From Fusicatenibacter saccharivorans (GTDB taxonomy: Bacteria; Bacillota; Clostridia; Lachnospirales; Lachnospiraceae), in NCBI RefSeq assembly GCF_015557635.1, contig NZ_JADNOP010000006.1, positions 62,001 to 126,000 of the forward strand: DNA of 64,000 bases. The letters run 5' to 3'. The stretch's first letter is position 1, and each line of letters starts with the position of its first letter. The position numbers were made by a program, and so were the translations under genes. The notes under the pieces are model-generated. The model was not told the DNA's origin. It ran no database searches and saw only the letters and a list, made by a program, of their open reading frames with translations. This document shows positions 31,856-41,223 of this stretch, piece by piece.

Positions 31856-32971
31856 TTACTCCGAAACTAATTTTTCCAAAAGGTGTGTAATTGCCGTTCC
31901 CGCCTGCGGATGGCTGTTTTGATGCTGGGCATCGAGCATCGCAATCTGACGTGCATCATCGCGGGCGAGCGAAATACCGGCCTCTGCCAGCTCTTTCTGA
32001 TGTGCGCCGGTCACGGACATTCCGCGTGAGACAAAAAAAGCACGGTTTTTTGTTTCGCAACCCGGAATCGGATCAGTGTGGACGAGCGGAACGCGCCGCA
32101 CAGCGGCCTCGGTACTGCTTAAGCCACCGGGCTTTGTAAACAGCACATCGGCAGCGGCCATATATTCCGCAACGTGGCGTGTAAAACCGATGATATGTAC
32201 ATTTGGGTTCTTATGGAACTGCAGCCGGAGCGAACGCATCCGTTTTTTATTATTTCCGCAGATGATCACAGCCTGTTCGCCGTTTTCCAGCCGGGAAACA
32301 AGTTCATGTGCGAGCAGATGCACTTTGCCGAATCCCATACTGCCGCTCATGACGAGAAACAGCGGAGCATTCTCGGGAAGACCGAGATGGCGGCGCACAT
32401 CCTCTTTGGATGCAGGGCGCGCAAATGCGGGCCGCACCGGAATACCGAGAGGAAGCAGTTTTTCTTCCGGGATGCCGCAGGATGCAAACTCCGGGATCAG
32501 ATCCTTGTGCGGAACCACATAGTAATCGCAGTTCGTCTCTTCCCAGAACGGAATGCACGCGTAATCGGTGGCAACGGCAACGCAGGGAATCGTCAGCCGC
32601 CCTTTCTGTTTCATCCAGGTCAGTGTTTCCGCCGGATAAAGATGTGTGGTGACAACGGCATTAAAATGGTTTTGATCAATATAATCTGCAAGCGCATTTC
32701 CAAGCCGCGCATTTGCATAGTAAACGGGGGATTTCCAGGGAAATTTCCGTACCAGCTCACCAAGCTGATAGAGTGCGCCGAAGCCGGCCGGAAAAACGGA
32801 GACGAGCTTCACATAAGCTCCGCCGACCAGTGCGGAGGTATGCTTTCGCCCGAGGCTCATCAGATCCAGAACCTCGGCTTCGTGGTGATAAAAATTCAGA
32901 CTTTCTTTTAATGCAGAGGCCGCAGCATTGTGGCCACCGCCAGTATTGCAGGATAAAATCAGTACCTTCAT
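31856..32971 (-). CDS. Diacylglycerol glucosyltransferase, MurG/UgtP-MGDG synthase type
   Basis: 371 residues from the ATG at 32971 (MKVLILSCNTGGGH), which has GGAG eight bases upstream; the frame opens at 33046. NTGGGHNAAASAL is the N-terminal MGDG-synthase signature, FFALYQ-type lipid-binding region follows, and LFTKPGGLSSTEA is the UDP-sugar-binding block of GT28. Cytoplasmic face of the membrane; it would glucosylate or galactosylate diacylglycerol. Operon with the PlsY-like gene, driven by the promoter at 33052-33080. Confidence 0.88.
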   Translation of the reverse strand: MKVLILSCNTGGGHNAAASALKESLNFYHHEAEVLDLMSLGRKHTSALVGGAYVKLVSVFPAGFGALYQLGELVRKFPWKSPVYYANARLGNALADYIDQNHFNAVVTTHLYPAETLTWMKQKGRLTIPCVAVATDYACIPFWEETNCDYYVVPHKDLIPEFASCGIPEEKLLPLGIPVRPAFARPASKEDVRRHLGLPENAPLFLVMSGSMGFGKVHLLAHELVSRLENGEQAVIICGNNKKRMRSLRLQFHKNPNVHIIGFTRHVAEYMAAADVLFTKPGGLSSTEAAVRRVPLVHTDPIPGCETKNRAFFVSRGMSVTGAHQKELAEAGISLARDDARQIAMLDAQHQNSHPQAGTAITHLLEKLVSE

Positions 32972-33051
32972 AAGAAAACTCCATTCTTGTGTTGTATCCC
33001 AAAGAGAACCTAAGAAAGGGGATGCCGATGATTTGTTTTCAGACACGCTTT

Positions 33052-33080
33052 AGTATAGAACGCTGTTATTTTTCGGACAA
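33052..33080 (-). promoter_or_regulatory. Sigma-A-type promoter of the glycolipid operon
   Basis: On the minus strand TTGTCC, 17 bases, TATACT. It lies about 80 bases before the glucosyltransferase ATG. Confidence 0.55.
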
Positions 33081-33281
33081 TCCACAAAATGAGAAAAGTG
33101 TCTGATATAACAGAAAAGCGACAAGCTGCAGAAACACCGGGGAGACGCAGAGGGAGCATCCACCTGCGGATCAAGATATTGAGAGAAAGGAAAGAAACAA
33201 CGGATGCCTGAAAAATTGGCAAAATAGAATAAAATCAAAAGAAAAAGAAACGAAAAACAGGATAAAATGCTGAAAAATCAA

Positions 33282-33310
33282 TTGACATCCACTCCAAAAC
33301 TTCGTATCAT
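33282..33310 (+). promoter_or_regulatory. Sigma-A promoter of the GH3 gene
   Basis: TTGACA (33282-33287), 17-base spacer, TATCAT (33305-33310). The 33081-33281 stretch upstream shows no gene. Confidence 0.75.
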
Positions 33311-33376
33311 AAAGACAGAATGGGGCGCGTTCGGAAAGCGATCTGCGCACCGGAAAACACAGGAGGTAAATTTAAA

Positions 33377-35806
33377 ATGGGTAAATGGCAGAGAAGTCTT
33401 TACCAGCCGGTTCTGCCGCTGGGAAAAGACGGAAAAAGAGTAACAGGAAGCACGGAACATATCGCACTTTCCAGAAGAGCAGCAGGCGAAGGCATGGTTC
33501 TGGTGAAAAACGAGAACGAGACATTGCCGCTCGCAAAAGGCACAAAAGTAGCTTTATTTGGAAAAGGAACGATTGATTACGTAAAAGGCGGCGGCGGAAG
33601 CGGTGACGTTACCGTTGCGTATATCCGCAACTTCTACGAAGGCATGAAGATCAAAGAGGCCGAGGGGGAGGTTTCTCTGTTCCATGAACTTCCGGAATTC
33701 TATGAGAAAAATGTAAAAGAACAGTATGCTGCAGGCGCTGTACCGGGCATGACAAGAGAGCCGGAAGTACCGGACGAGCTGGTACAGAAAGCAAAAGCAT
33801 ATACCGATACCGCAATCATCACCATCTGCCGCTTCTCCGGCGAGGGCTGGGACCGCAAATGCCAGATCACCGAGGAAGGCTATGAGCTGTTTGAGGATGA
33901 GAAAAAACAGATCGAGCTGAGCGCCAGCATCTTCGAAAACGGCGACTTCTGCCTGACAAACGGCGAAGCAGCCATGGTAGAAAAAGTAAAAGCAAACTTT
34001 AAAAATGTCATCGTTGTCATGAACGTCGGCGGTATGGTTGATACCAGCTGGTTCAAAGACTGCAAAGAGATTCCGGCGGTGCTGATGGCATGGCAGGGCG
34101 GCATGGAAGGCGGCCTCGCGGCAGCGGACGTTGTAACAGGCGATGTCAACCCATCCGGTAAACTGGTTGATACCTACGCAGCAACCCTCGAGGATTATCC
34201 ATCCACCGAGAACTTCCATAAATCCGTTTATTACGTGGATTACAACGAGGATATCTACGTTGGTTACCGTTATTTCGAGACAATTCCGGGCGCAGCGGAG
34301 AAGGTCAATTATCCGTTCGGCTTCGGTCTTTCCTACACCAGCTTTGAGACAGAAGTTCTGGGTGCAGAAGAGAAAGATGGAAAGATTGTTGTAAAAGCAG
34401 CCGTTACCAACACCGGAAAACGCGCCGGAAAAGAGGTTGTACAGCTTTACTACGGCGCACCGCAGGGTAAGCTTGGCAAACCTGCCAAAGAGCTCGGCGC
34501 TTACCGGAAAACAAGACTGTTGCAGGCAGGTGAGAGCCAGACGATAGTACTCTCCTTTGCAATCAATGATATGGCATCCTTCGATGATCTCGGAAAAATT
34601 GCAAAGTCTGCTTATATTCTCGAAGCAGGAAGCTACGTCTTCTACGTTGGAAACAATGTAAGAGATGCGAAGAAACTGGACTTCACTTACGATCTGGCAG
34701 AGACAAAAGTGACTGCACAGTACACCAGCCTTGCAGCTCCGCATAAGCTGGAAAAACGTCTCCTTGCGGATGGAACCTACGAAGCGCTTCCGACCGATAA
34801 CGGCCCTGTCGAGGAAGAAGGACTGGAGCGTCAGGATAAGCTGACTCTGGAAGGCTTCCTCCCGGCAGTCAAAGCACAGGAGAGAAAGAGCTTTGGCGAG
34901 CTTATGGAAGCAGCAAAGACGAATCCGAACCTGATGAATGTGGTCGAAGGAAAAGAAACGCTCGACGAGTTTGTAGATAAGCTTCCGACAGAAGCACTTA
35001 TTCATCTGCTCGGCGGTCAGCCGAACACAGGAGTTGCCAACACGTTTGGCATGGGAAATCTGCCTGAGTACGGCATCCCGAATATCATGACCGCAGACGG
35101 ACCGGCAGGCCTTCGCATTCAGCCGCAGTGTGGCGTCAACACGACCGCATGGCCGTGTGCAACATTGCTTGCCTGCACCTGGGATCCGGAGCTGATCGAA
35201 GAGATCGGTAAAGCCGGCGGAGAGGAAGTCAAAGAAAACAATATCGGCATCTGGCTGACCCCGGCTGTCAACATTCACAGAAGCCCGCTCTGCGGAAGAA
35301 ACTTCGAGTATTATTCCGAGGATCCGCTTGTGGCCGGAAAATCCGGTGCGGCAATGGTACGCGGTATGCAGTCCGAGCATATCGGGGCAAGTGTGAAACA
35401 CTTCTGCTGCAACAACAAAGAAACAAACCGAAAAGACAGCGATTCCCGCGTTTCCGAGCGTGCGCTGCGTGAGATTTACCTGAAAGCCTTCGAGATCATT
35501 GTAAAAGAGGCAGATCCATACACAATCATGTCGTCCTACAACCTGATCAACGGCGTTCAGGCATCTGAGAACAAGGATCTTTTGACCGGTATTCTGCGCG
35601 GTGAGTGGGACTTTAAGGGAATGGTAACGACCGACTGGTGGACCCACGGCGAGCATTACCGCGAGACAAAAGCCGGAAATGATATCAAGATGGCAAACGG
35701 ATACGAGGAGCGCGTACAGGAGGCATTTGAGAAGGGATACATCACCCGCGACGAAATCGCTCTTTGTGCAAAACGAATCCTGACCATGATTCTTCGCATG
35801 GACTGA
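33377..35806 (+). CDS. Glycoside hydrolase family 3 beta-glucosidase with inverted domain order
   Basis: 809 residues from ATG 33377 behind AGGAGGT; no signal peptide, so intracellular. Domain order is C-terminal alpha/beta domain first (about 20-300, MVLVKNENETLPLAKG), then a fibronectin III-like domain (about 330-430, NTGKRAGKEVVQLYY), and last the TIM barrel (about 510-800). The barrel has DGPAGLR, KHFCCNN (substrate-binding K-H) and the nucleophile Asp in FKGMVTTDWW. This circularly permuted arrangement is known from Ruminococcus albus and Butyrivibrio beta-glucosidases. It hydrolyses terminal beta-glucosides such as cellobiose, or related plant glycans; the exact sugar is uncertain. A strong terminator follows. 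Confidence 0.93.
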   Translation: MGKWQRSLYQPVLPLGKDGKRVTGSTEHIALSRRAAGEGMVLVKNENETLPLAKGTKVALFGKGTIDYVKGGGGSGDVTVAYIRNFYEGMKIKEAEGEVSLFHELPEFYEKNVKEQYAAGAVPGMTREPEVPDELVQKAKAYTDTAIITICRFSGEGWDRKCQITEEGYELFEDEKKQIELSASIFENGDFCLTNGEAAMVEKVKANFKNVIVVMNVGGMVDTSWFKDCKEIPAVLMAWQGGMEGGLAAADVVTGDVNPSGKLVDTYAATLEDYPSTENFHKSVYYVDYNEDIYVGYRYFETIPGAAEKVNYPFGFGLSYTSFETEVLGAEEKDGKIVVKAAVTNTGKRAGKEVVQLYYGAPQGKLGKPAKELGAYRKTRLLQAGESQTIVLSFAINDMASFDDLGKIAKSAYILEAGSYVFYVGNNVRDAKKLDFTYDLAETKVTAQYTSLAAPHKLEKRLLADGTYEALPTDNGPVEEEGLERQDKLTLEGFLPAVKAQERKSFGELMEAAKTNPNLMNVVEGKETLDEFVDKLPTEALIHLLGGQPNTGVANTFGMGNLPEYGIPNIMTADGPAGLRIQPQCGVNTTAWPCATLLACTWDPELIEEIGKAGGEEVKENNIGIWLTPAVNIHRSPLCGRNFEYYSEDPLVAGKSGAAMVRGMQSEHIGASVKHFCCNNKETNRKDSDSRVSERALREIYLKAFEIIVKEADPYTIMSSYNLINGVQASENKDLLTGILRGEWDFKGMVTTDWWTHGEHYRETKAGNDIKMANGYEERVQEAFEKGYITRDEIALCAKRILTMILRMD

Positions 35807-35850
35807 TGTGGATGCATGTGAATAAATAAAGAAAAGTGTGGATAACACAT

Positions 35851-35898
35851 AAAAAAATCGTATGCTGTTGTGGAAAAAGCAACAGCATACGATTTTTT
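35851..35898 (+). terminator. Bidirectional terminator
   Basis: AAAAAATCGTATGCTGTTG / CAACAGCATACGATTTTTT, 19-bp perfect arms with A- and T-runs, serving the GH3 gene (+). No gene in 35899-36012. Confidence 0.9.
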
Positions 35899-36012
35899 AC
35901 TTTCCGGACAGGATTCTTTCCTGTTTACACGGCAATGATCTGTAGCAAGACTCTGGCGACCGCAGCTCACGAAAAGTCTTTTGCAGAAACGCTCCGGGAA
36001 AGAAACCTGTTT

Positions 36013-37386
36013 TCAGGCAGTAGCCTTCTGTAGCTCTGCCATGATCTTAAATTCCCGCACGACCATAACGATGCTGACTGATGCGGCTGCAAGGTCTGCA
36101 ATCGGTGCAGTGTACATCACGCCGTCAATGCCGAAGAGATACGGAAAAATCAGCAGCAGCGGAAGCAGGAAAATAATCTGTCTCGTCAGCGAAAGAAAAA
36201 TACCCTTCTTCGGTGCTCCGATTGAGGTAAAGAAGTTTGAGCTGACCGGCTGGATACCGTTCAGGAATGTGAAAAACAGGAAAATGCGGAAGTACCGCTC
36301 TGCAAAATGCAGGTACTCTTCTGAACCGGAACCAAAAATGCCGATAATCTGGCGCGGAAAGAACTGGAAGCAGAGGAAGGCGACAATGGAAATGGCAGTC
36401 GCCGCAAAAACTGCTTTTTTATAGGCGTCCTTCACGCGGTCATATTTCTGCGCACCGAAGTTGAAGCTGACAATCGGCTGAAGTCCCTGGGAAATGCCGA
36501 TGACAAAGGAGAAGAACAGCATATTCACCTTTGAAATAATGCCGGCGCATGCAAGCGGAATGTCGCTTCCATAGACGGAATTGGAGCCGTAGTAGGTCAG
36601 TGTGTTGTTCATAACGATCTGAACAACCATCATTGCCACCTGATTGAATGCCGGAGTTGCACCAAGCGCAGCGATCCGTGCCCAGCAGGCCATGTTCGGC
36701 TTCAGATCGGAAAGAGAAAGCGGCAGCGTTTTAAAACCGCGCAGATAGAAGACAACGAGCGCGAATGATAAAATCTGTCCGGTGATCGTGGCGAGCGCTG
36801 CACCTGCCATGCCCATGTGGAAAACGAAGATGAACAGCGGGTCGAGAATCGTGTTGACGATCGCGCCGACCAGGTTGCACAGCATGGAAAATTTCGGGCT
36901 GCCATCCGCGCGGATCAGGTTGGAGCCGCCGATTGTGACGATCAGAAACGGGAAGCCGATGGAGGTGATTCTGGTGTAAGTACAGGCGTAATCAATGACG
37001 TCCGGTGTTGCACCAAAGAGAAGCATCATCGGGCGCAGAAAAAGCTGAACGGCAACGCAGAGAATCACACCGAGGATTGCCAGCATGGAGATGGCACTTC
37101 CAACATAAGATTTCGCGTGCTCCGGCTCTCGTCTGCCCATGCAGAGATTGAAGTTTGCAGCACCGCCGATGCCGCAGAGCAGACCGATGGATGTGCAGAC
37201 CATGCTGAGTGGGAACGCTACGTTGGTCGCTGCGTTTCCGAGCACGCCGATGCTGTGACCGATAAAGAGCTGGTCTACCATGTTATAGAGGGCGCTGACG
37301 AGCATCGCGATGACGCTCGGAATCGCAAAACGCCGCAAAAGAGAGCTGACCGGTTCCGAGCCGAGAGGATTTTCGGAAGGTTTCAT
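36013..37386 (-). CDS. MATE-family multidrug/Na+ antiporter
   Basis: 457 residues, 12 hydrophobic segments. NPLGSEPVSSLLRRFAIPSV then MVDQLFIGHSIG is the typical opening of the NorM/DinF MATE proteins, and MGMAGAALATITGQ in the middle is the conserved loop of the family. It exports cationic compounds using ion gradients. AAAGGAG precedes the ATG. Monocistronic, facing away from bioY. Confidence 0.92.
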   Translation of the reverse strand: MKPSENPLGSEPVSSLLRRFAIPSVIAMLVSALYNMVDQLFIGHSIGVLGNAATNVAFPLSMVCTSIGLLCGIGGAANFNLCMGRREPEHAKSYVGSAISMLAILGVILCVAVQLFLRPMMLLFGATPDVIDYACTYTRITSIGFPFLIVTIGGSNLIRADGSPKFSMLCNLVGAIVNTILDPLFIFVFHMGMAGAALATITGQILSFALVVFYLRGFKTLPLSLSDLKPNMACWARIAALGATPAFNQVAMMVVQIVMNNTLTYYGSNSVYGSDIPLACAGIISKVNMLFFSFVIGISQGLQPIVSFNFGAQKYDRVKDAYKKAVFAATAISIVAFLCFQFFPRQIIGIFGSGSEEYLHFAERYFRIFLFFTFLNGIQPVSSNFFTSIGAPKKGIFLSLTRQIIFLLPLLLIFPYLFGIDGVMYTAPIADLAAASVSIVMVVREFKIMAELQKATA

Positions 37387-37567
37387 AGAGGGTATCTCCT
37401 TTCAAATGAGGTAAAAGTTCATCGTTTGTATCGGGTGAAAATTCCCGGAAAAACTCCGAGACTATATAGTATACCATAGAAAGAAAACAGAAAACAAGAG
37501 GGTGACCGCTATTTTCAGGAAGTGTAACAGAATCGTAGCAGAACTCTCTGCATTTTTAAAAAAGAGA

Positions 37568-37610
37568 TTGACAAAAATGAAATATTAACCTATATTGTAA
37601 CAAGGTTAAC
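37568..37610 (+). promoter_or_regulatory. bioY promoter with BirA-type operator
   Basis: TTGACA (37568-37573), 17 bases, TATATT (37591-37596). The inverted pair ATTAACC (37584-37590) and GGTTAAC (37604-37610), 13 bases apart, brackets the -10 box. This is the form of BirA sites in Firmicutes, where biotinyl-AMP-bound BirA represses biotin genes. Confidence 0.75.
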
Positions 37611-37664
37611 AATTCAAAGACAGAAAGAATTGCATACAAGAACCTGCGAGGAGGACTTACATTC

Positions 37665-38225
37665 ATGAAAAAATCAAAACTTACAACAAAACAGATTGTA
37701 CTGACCGGCATGATGACGGCAGTGCTTGCGGTACTGTCCATTGTGACGATTCCGCTTCCGACCGGCGTTCCGGTGACGCTGCAGACCTTTGCAATGGCAT
37801 TTTGCGGCTACGTGCTTGGCTGGAAATTGGGAGGTGCATCGTCCGCTCTTTATCTGATCCTCGGCGCGATCGGCGTTCCGGTTTATGCCGGCATGAGCGG
37901 TGGCTTCGGCGCTCTTCTCGGACCGGCCGGCGGCTTTATTTTCGGATTTATTCCGATGGCAATGCTCTGCGGTGCCGGAATTAAAAAAGGCTTCCCGGGC
38001 AAACCATTCGTTCTTGGAATCGCAGGTCTTGCGGTATGTCACGCATTCGGTGTGGTACAGTTTTCCATTGTAACAGGAAACACGATCCCGGCTTCGTTCC
38101 TTGCAGTTTCCGTTCCGTACATTGTAAAAGATGTGATTTCCGTTGTAGTAGCTGAAATTCTCGGTGTAGCCGTTCGAAAAGCACTGTCAGCAGCTCATGT
38201 AATGAACTACGGAACCGCAGCATAA
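37665..38225 (+). CDS. bioY: BioY, biotin ECF transporter S component
   Basis: 186 residues behind GAGGAGG. Six membrane helices; family motifs TVPLPTGVPVTLQTFA (here IPLPTGVPVTLQTFA) and LGPAGGFIFGF, then GNTIPASF near the end. It binds biotin in the membrane and works with EcfA/EcfA'/EcfT encoded elsewhere. The BirA-type operator in front indicates repression when biotin is sufficient. Confidence 0.93.
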   Translation: MKKSKLTTKQIVLTGMMTAVLAVLSIVTIPLPTGVPVTLQTFAMAFCGYVLGWKLGGASSALYLILGAIGVPVYAGMSGGFGALLGPAGGFIFGFIPMAMLCGAGIKKGFPGKPFVLGIAGLAVCHAFGVVQFSIVTGNTIPASFLAVSVPYIVKDVISVVVAEILGVAVRKALSAAHVMNYGTAA

Positions 38226-38311
38226 TCACAGAGCGTTTCTGAAAAACCAAAAGATAAAAACAAGAGACAGGCATCCTGACAATCTGCCAGGTGTCTGTCT
38301 TTTTCTGTTTT

Positions 38312-38361
38312 GTCAAGCGGATATTCGCAATCCGCTTCGCTACTTGCCTGATTCGGTTAAA
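38312..38361 (-). repeat. REP-like dispersed repeat, short form (copy 3)
   Basis: On the minus strand TTTAACCGAATCAGGCAAGT...GGATTGCGAATATCCGCTTGAC, nearly identical to 4383-4433. Located between bioY and the GT51 gene, showing the family is not confined to the island. The rest of 38226-38517 has no gene. Confidence 0.8.
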
Positions 38362-38517
38362 GTATTCCGCAGCAGCAGCGGTTATTTGAAAAAACGTGCA
38401 AAATGCATTTCATACAGTTTCAAAATTTTAATGAATTCCTAAGAAAGAGGCAAGAAGGCGTTAAGGGAGATATGGTAGGATAGAAAGCAGGAAAGAACAA
38501 CAAAGGGGTTTGAAACC

Positions 38518-39273
38518 ATGAGAAAAAGAACACGAAAACACCGGGGAACAGCGGGAAAAATGGTTGGAGGTTTTCTGGCATTTTTCTGCCTGATCCTGCT
38601 GACGGCCGGAATGTTCTGGGCAATCCAGGGATATGTTTCCTATCAGAAGGCAGTGAAGGAAAAGCCGCTCGCGCAGGCAGTAGAGGAAGCCAGAAGCGGA
38701 GCACAGTGGGCTTCTCTTGAACAGGTGCCGGATCTGTACAAAAAAGCGGTGCTTGCTGTTGAGGATCATCGGTATTACACACATCACGGGATAGACTGGA
38801 TCAGCATGGCGCGGGCCGTTGTACATGATATCCGCGTGATGAAACCGGAGCAGGGAGGCAGTACCATCACACAGCAGCTGGTAAAAAACATGTATTACGA
38901 TCAGAATAAGACATTTGCCAGGAAAGCGGCAGAGGCGTGGACGGCACTCTATGTGGAACGGCAGCTCTCGAAAGAAGAAATTCTGGAATTGTACATCAAT
39001 ACCATCTATTTCGGGGATGGCTACTATGGACTGAAAGAAGCATCGCTTGGCTACTTCGGGAAAGAACCGCAGGAGCTGACCGACAGCGAAGCCGTTCTCC
39101 TCGCCGGAATCCCGAATGCACCGTCCGCCTACGCGCCGTCGCGCCACGCGGATCTGGCGCTGCAGCGGGAAAAGCAGGTGCTGGCGGCAATGGTAAAATA
39201 TGGATACCTGGAACAAAGTGAGACGGACAGCCTGCTGTGGGATGCGGCAGCCGATCCGGTTCTGGCACGATAG
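38518..39273 (+). CDS. Monofunctional peptidoglycan glycosyltransferase (GT51)
   Basis: 251 residues. One N-terminal membrane helix (about 15-35), then the GT51 domain: AVLAVEDHRYYTHHGIDW with the catalytic Glu, and GGSTITQQLVKNMY with the second motif, KAAEAWTALYVERQLSKEEI and LYINTIYFGDGYYG. No transpeptidase domain follows, so it is MtgA-like. It polymerises lipid II at the outer membrane face. Close to the small membrane protein at 39296. Confidence 0.9.
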   Translation: MRKRTRKHRGTAGKMVGGFLAFFCLILLTAGMFWAIQGYVSYQKAVKEKPLAQAVEEARSGAQWASLEQVPDLYKKAVLAVEDHRYYTHHGIDWISMARAVVHDIRVMKPEQGGSTITQQLVKNMYYDQNKTFARKAAEAWTALYVERQLSKEEILELYINTIYFGDGYYGLKEASLGYFGKEPQELTDSEAVLLAGIPNAPSAYAPSRHADLALQREKQVLAAMVKYGYLEQSETDSLLWDAAADPVLAR

Positions 39274-39295
39274 AAAGAAAAGTGAGGAAAAAAGA

Positions 39296-39433
39296 ATGGG
39301 AAAACTGATCAGACTGGGGGCAACAGCGCTGTCCATGATTGGAATTTTGGTGATGATTCTCTGTGTGCAGGCGGCGATTTTATTTGTGAGGCTGTGCATC
39401 CGAAGAAAGCAGAAAAAAATTGAGCTGAAATAA
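39296..39433 (+). CDS. Small single-pass membrane protein, 45 aa
   Basis: ATG 39296 behind TGAGGAAAA. One hydrophobic helix (ALSMIGILVMILCVQAAILF) and a basic tail (RRKQKKIELK). Follows the glycosyltransferase by 22 bases, so may be a partner or regulatory peptide. Confidence 0.55.
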   Translation: MGKLIRLGATALSMIGILVMILCVQAAILFVRLCIRRKQKKIELK

Positions 39434-39448
39434 GAGAAAGAAAAATGT

Positions 39449-39495
39449 GAGCAGAATTGCCGGAAGAAAAACGGTGATTCTGCTCGCGTTTTTTT
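39449..39495 (+). terminator. Rho-independent terminator
   Basis: GAGCAGAATTGCCG...CGGTGATTCTGCTC then GCGTTTTTTT. Confidence 0.8.
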
Positions 39496-39510
39496 CTGTG
39501 AGCAATCCGA

Positions 39511-39539
39511 TTGCGTTTCCGCCGGGAAAAAGGTATAAT
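39511..39539 (+). promoter_or_regulatory. Sigma-A promoter of the YgjP-like gene
   Basis: TTGCGT, 17-base spacer, TATAAT (39534-39539), about 50 bases before the ATG. Confidence 0.65.
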
Positions 39540-39589
39540 GAAAAACAGGTAAAAAAATGGTAAAACAGACAGCTTTTGAGGAAAAATAA

Positions 39590-40162
39590 ATGGAACAGAA
39601 AGACAGCGCAGAACGGATTTTAAAACAGATTCCCTATGAGATCGTGTATTCCGCCCGCAAAACGCTCGCCGTCCAGGTCAAAGCGGGTGGAAGCGTGGTG
39701 GTGCGCGCACCGAAACGGATGGCAAAATACAAAATCGAAGCATTCTTAAAAGAAAAACAGGATTGGATTCACACACACCGGGAAAAAGCGTTGGCGGCCG
39801 CAGAGCAGAAAGCAGCGAACCGTCTGACGGAAGCAGAACGAAAAGCGGCGGTTAAACGTGCGGCGCAGATGCTGGCGGAAAAGACGGCACATTTTGCAAA
39901 AGAGATGGGCGTAACGTATGGCAGAATCACAATTCGTGAGCAGAAAACCCGCTGGGGCAGCTGCAGCAGCGCCGGAAACCTGAACTACAACTGGAAACTG
40001 GTGCTGATGCCGGAGCGCGTGATGGATTACGTCGTTATCCACGAGCTGGCGCACCAGAAAGAGATGAACCATTCCGCGCGGTTTTACGCGGTGGTGGCAC
40101 AGCAGATGCCCGATTACAAAGTGTGGCAGAGCTGGCTGAAGGAGCATGGAAGAGAGTACTGA
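39590..40162 (+). CDS. YgjP-like (M48/SprT-type) metallopeptidase-domain protein
   Basis: 190 residues. VVIHELAHQKEMNHS is the HExxH zinc site with the distal His of the DUF45/YgjP family, and RWGSCSSAGNLNYNW is its conserved upstream block. Cytoplasmic; cellular substrate not known. AGGAAAA before the ATG. Confidence 0.85.
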   Translation: MEQKDSAERILKQIPYEIVYSARKTLAVQVKAGGSVVVRAPKRMAKYKIEAFLKEKQDWIHTHREKALAAAEQKAANRLTEAERKAAVKRAAQMLAEKTAHFAKEMGVTYGRITIREQKTRWGSCSSAGNLNYNWKLVLMPERVMDYVVIHELAHQKEMNHSARFYAVVAQQMPDYKVWQSWLKEHGREY

Positions 40163-40180
40163 AAAAGAGAGGCAAAACAA

Positions 40181-41140
40181 ATGATACTGACCGAAGAAAA
40201 AACATATATCATCAATGTGACGGAAGTCGATACCGACGCAGAGCTCGGTTTAAATAAGAAAGATATTATGATCAAATACACAAACCTGGAGCTGCTGCAC
40301 GCGGTTCTTGCAAGCACGATGCCGTATGGCCGTCTGTCGGCGCGCTACCGCGGAAAACGGAAGGCGGAGCTGCAGTCACGGATTGCGATGGTGGAGAGTG
40401 TGCTCGAAACACGCGGCGACCAGCTGGCAAAAGCGGAGCAGATTATGTATCTCGACACGGCGGAGCGCAGTGCAATCTGTCATTATCTCGGCATCATCTA
40501 CACGCGGCTGATTGCGCAGAAGCTGTACGGAATTGACTGTATGGTACCGCTGAACCTGATCGAGCAGCCGGGGGAGAAAAAATTTGTAAAATACAACGGT
40601 GCATACCGCCAGGATCTGATCGGATACGGAAAGCAGAACGCATGGAGCGTCTGGGAGCCGGTCGGCAGGAGCGAGAACAGCCAGGCGGCCTTTGGAAACG
40701 GATGCCGGGCGGCGTCGGAGATCGAGAAGATCAATGAAAATCCGCTGGCGAAGAGTGCGGCGTGCATGACGTATTACGAGAGAGGCTATCTGAATGCCGT
40801 TGTAAAAGAGCCGGAGCGGACCGGGGACGGTACACTTTGGTTTCCAGAGGAGAATTATTTCAAGGCATATTATCAGCCGTTTTTCGAGCTGTTTGCGGAC
40901 GAACAGCCGGGTGAGCTGTACGGAAGCAGCGGCGGCTTTGAACTGGAGCTGACTCTGCCGTGGACGGAGGAAGGAAAACGCGGCTTCCGCCATCTGCAGA
41001 TCGGAACGGATCCGGTGACGATTGCATTGATGCGGGAAGGGAAGTACGATCAGATCTTAAAGCGGATGGAAAACGTTTTGGATTTATCAAAAGAGTGCAG
41101 ATTCTGCGGGGAAGATGGCATCTGGGTAGGCGCAGAGTAA
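40181..41140 (+). CDS. Hypothetical protein, 319 aa
   Basis: Starts 19 bases after the metallopeptidase behind AAGAGAGG. Soluble and alpha-rich, with one Cys pair near the end (ECRFCGEDGIW). No motif that I recognise. Its middle, QPGEKKFVKYNGAYRQDLIGYG, and EENPLAKSA-type segments give no clue. Probably cotranscribed with the SseB-like gene. Confidence 0.6.
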   Translation: MILTEEKTYIINVTEVDTDAELGLNKKDIMIKYTNLELLHAVLASTMPYGRLSARYRGKRKAELQSRIAMVESVLETRGDQLAKAEQIMYLDTAERSAICHYLGIIYTRLIAQKLYGIDCMVPLNLIEQPGEKKFVKYNGAYRQDLIGYGKQNAWSVWEPVGRSENSQAAFGNGCRAASEIEKINENPLAKSAACMTYYERGYLNAVVKEPERTGDGTLWFPEENYFKAYYQPFFELFADEQPGELYGSSGGFELELTLPWTEEGKRGFRHLQIGTDPVTIALMREGKYDQILKRMENVLDLSKECRFCGEDGIWVGAE

Positions 41141-41223
41141 AGGTCATCGGAAGTGCCGAAGCTGTCGGGGATGATGGTACACAGATTCTGTGTGGGAAAA
41201 GCGAAAAAGAAAGGACAAGAGCA

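Noticed and set aside
33554-35848. 764-codon open frame antisense to the GH3 gene
   Set aside because: It has no ribosome site, cysteine- and phenylalanine-rich meaningless composition, and lies exactly opposite a strongly supported GH3 gene.
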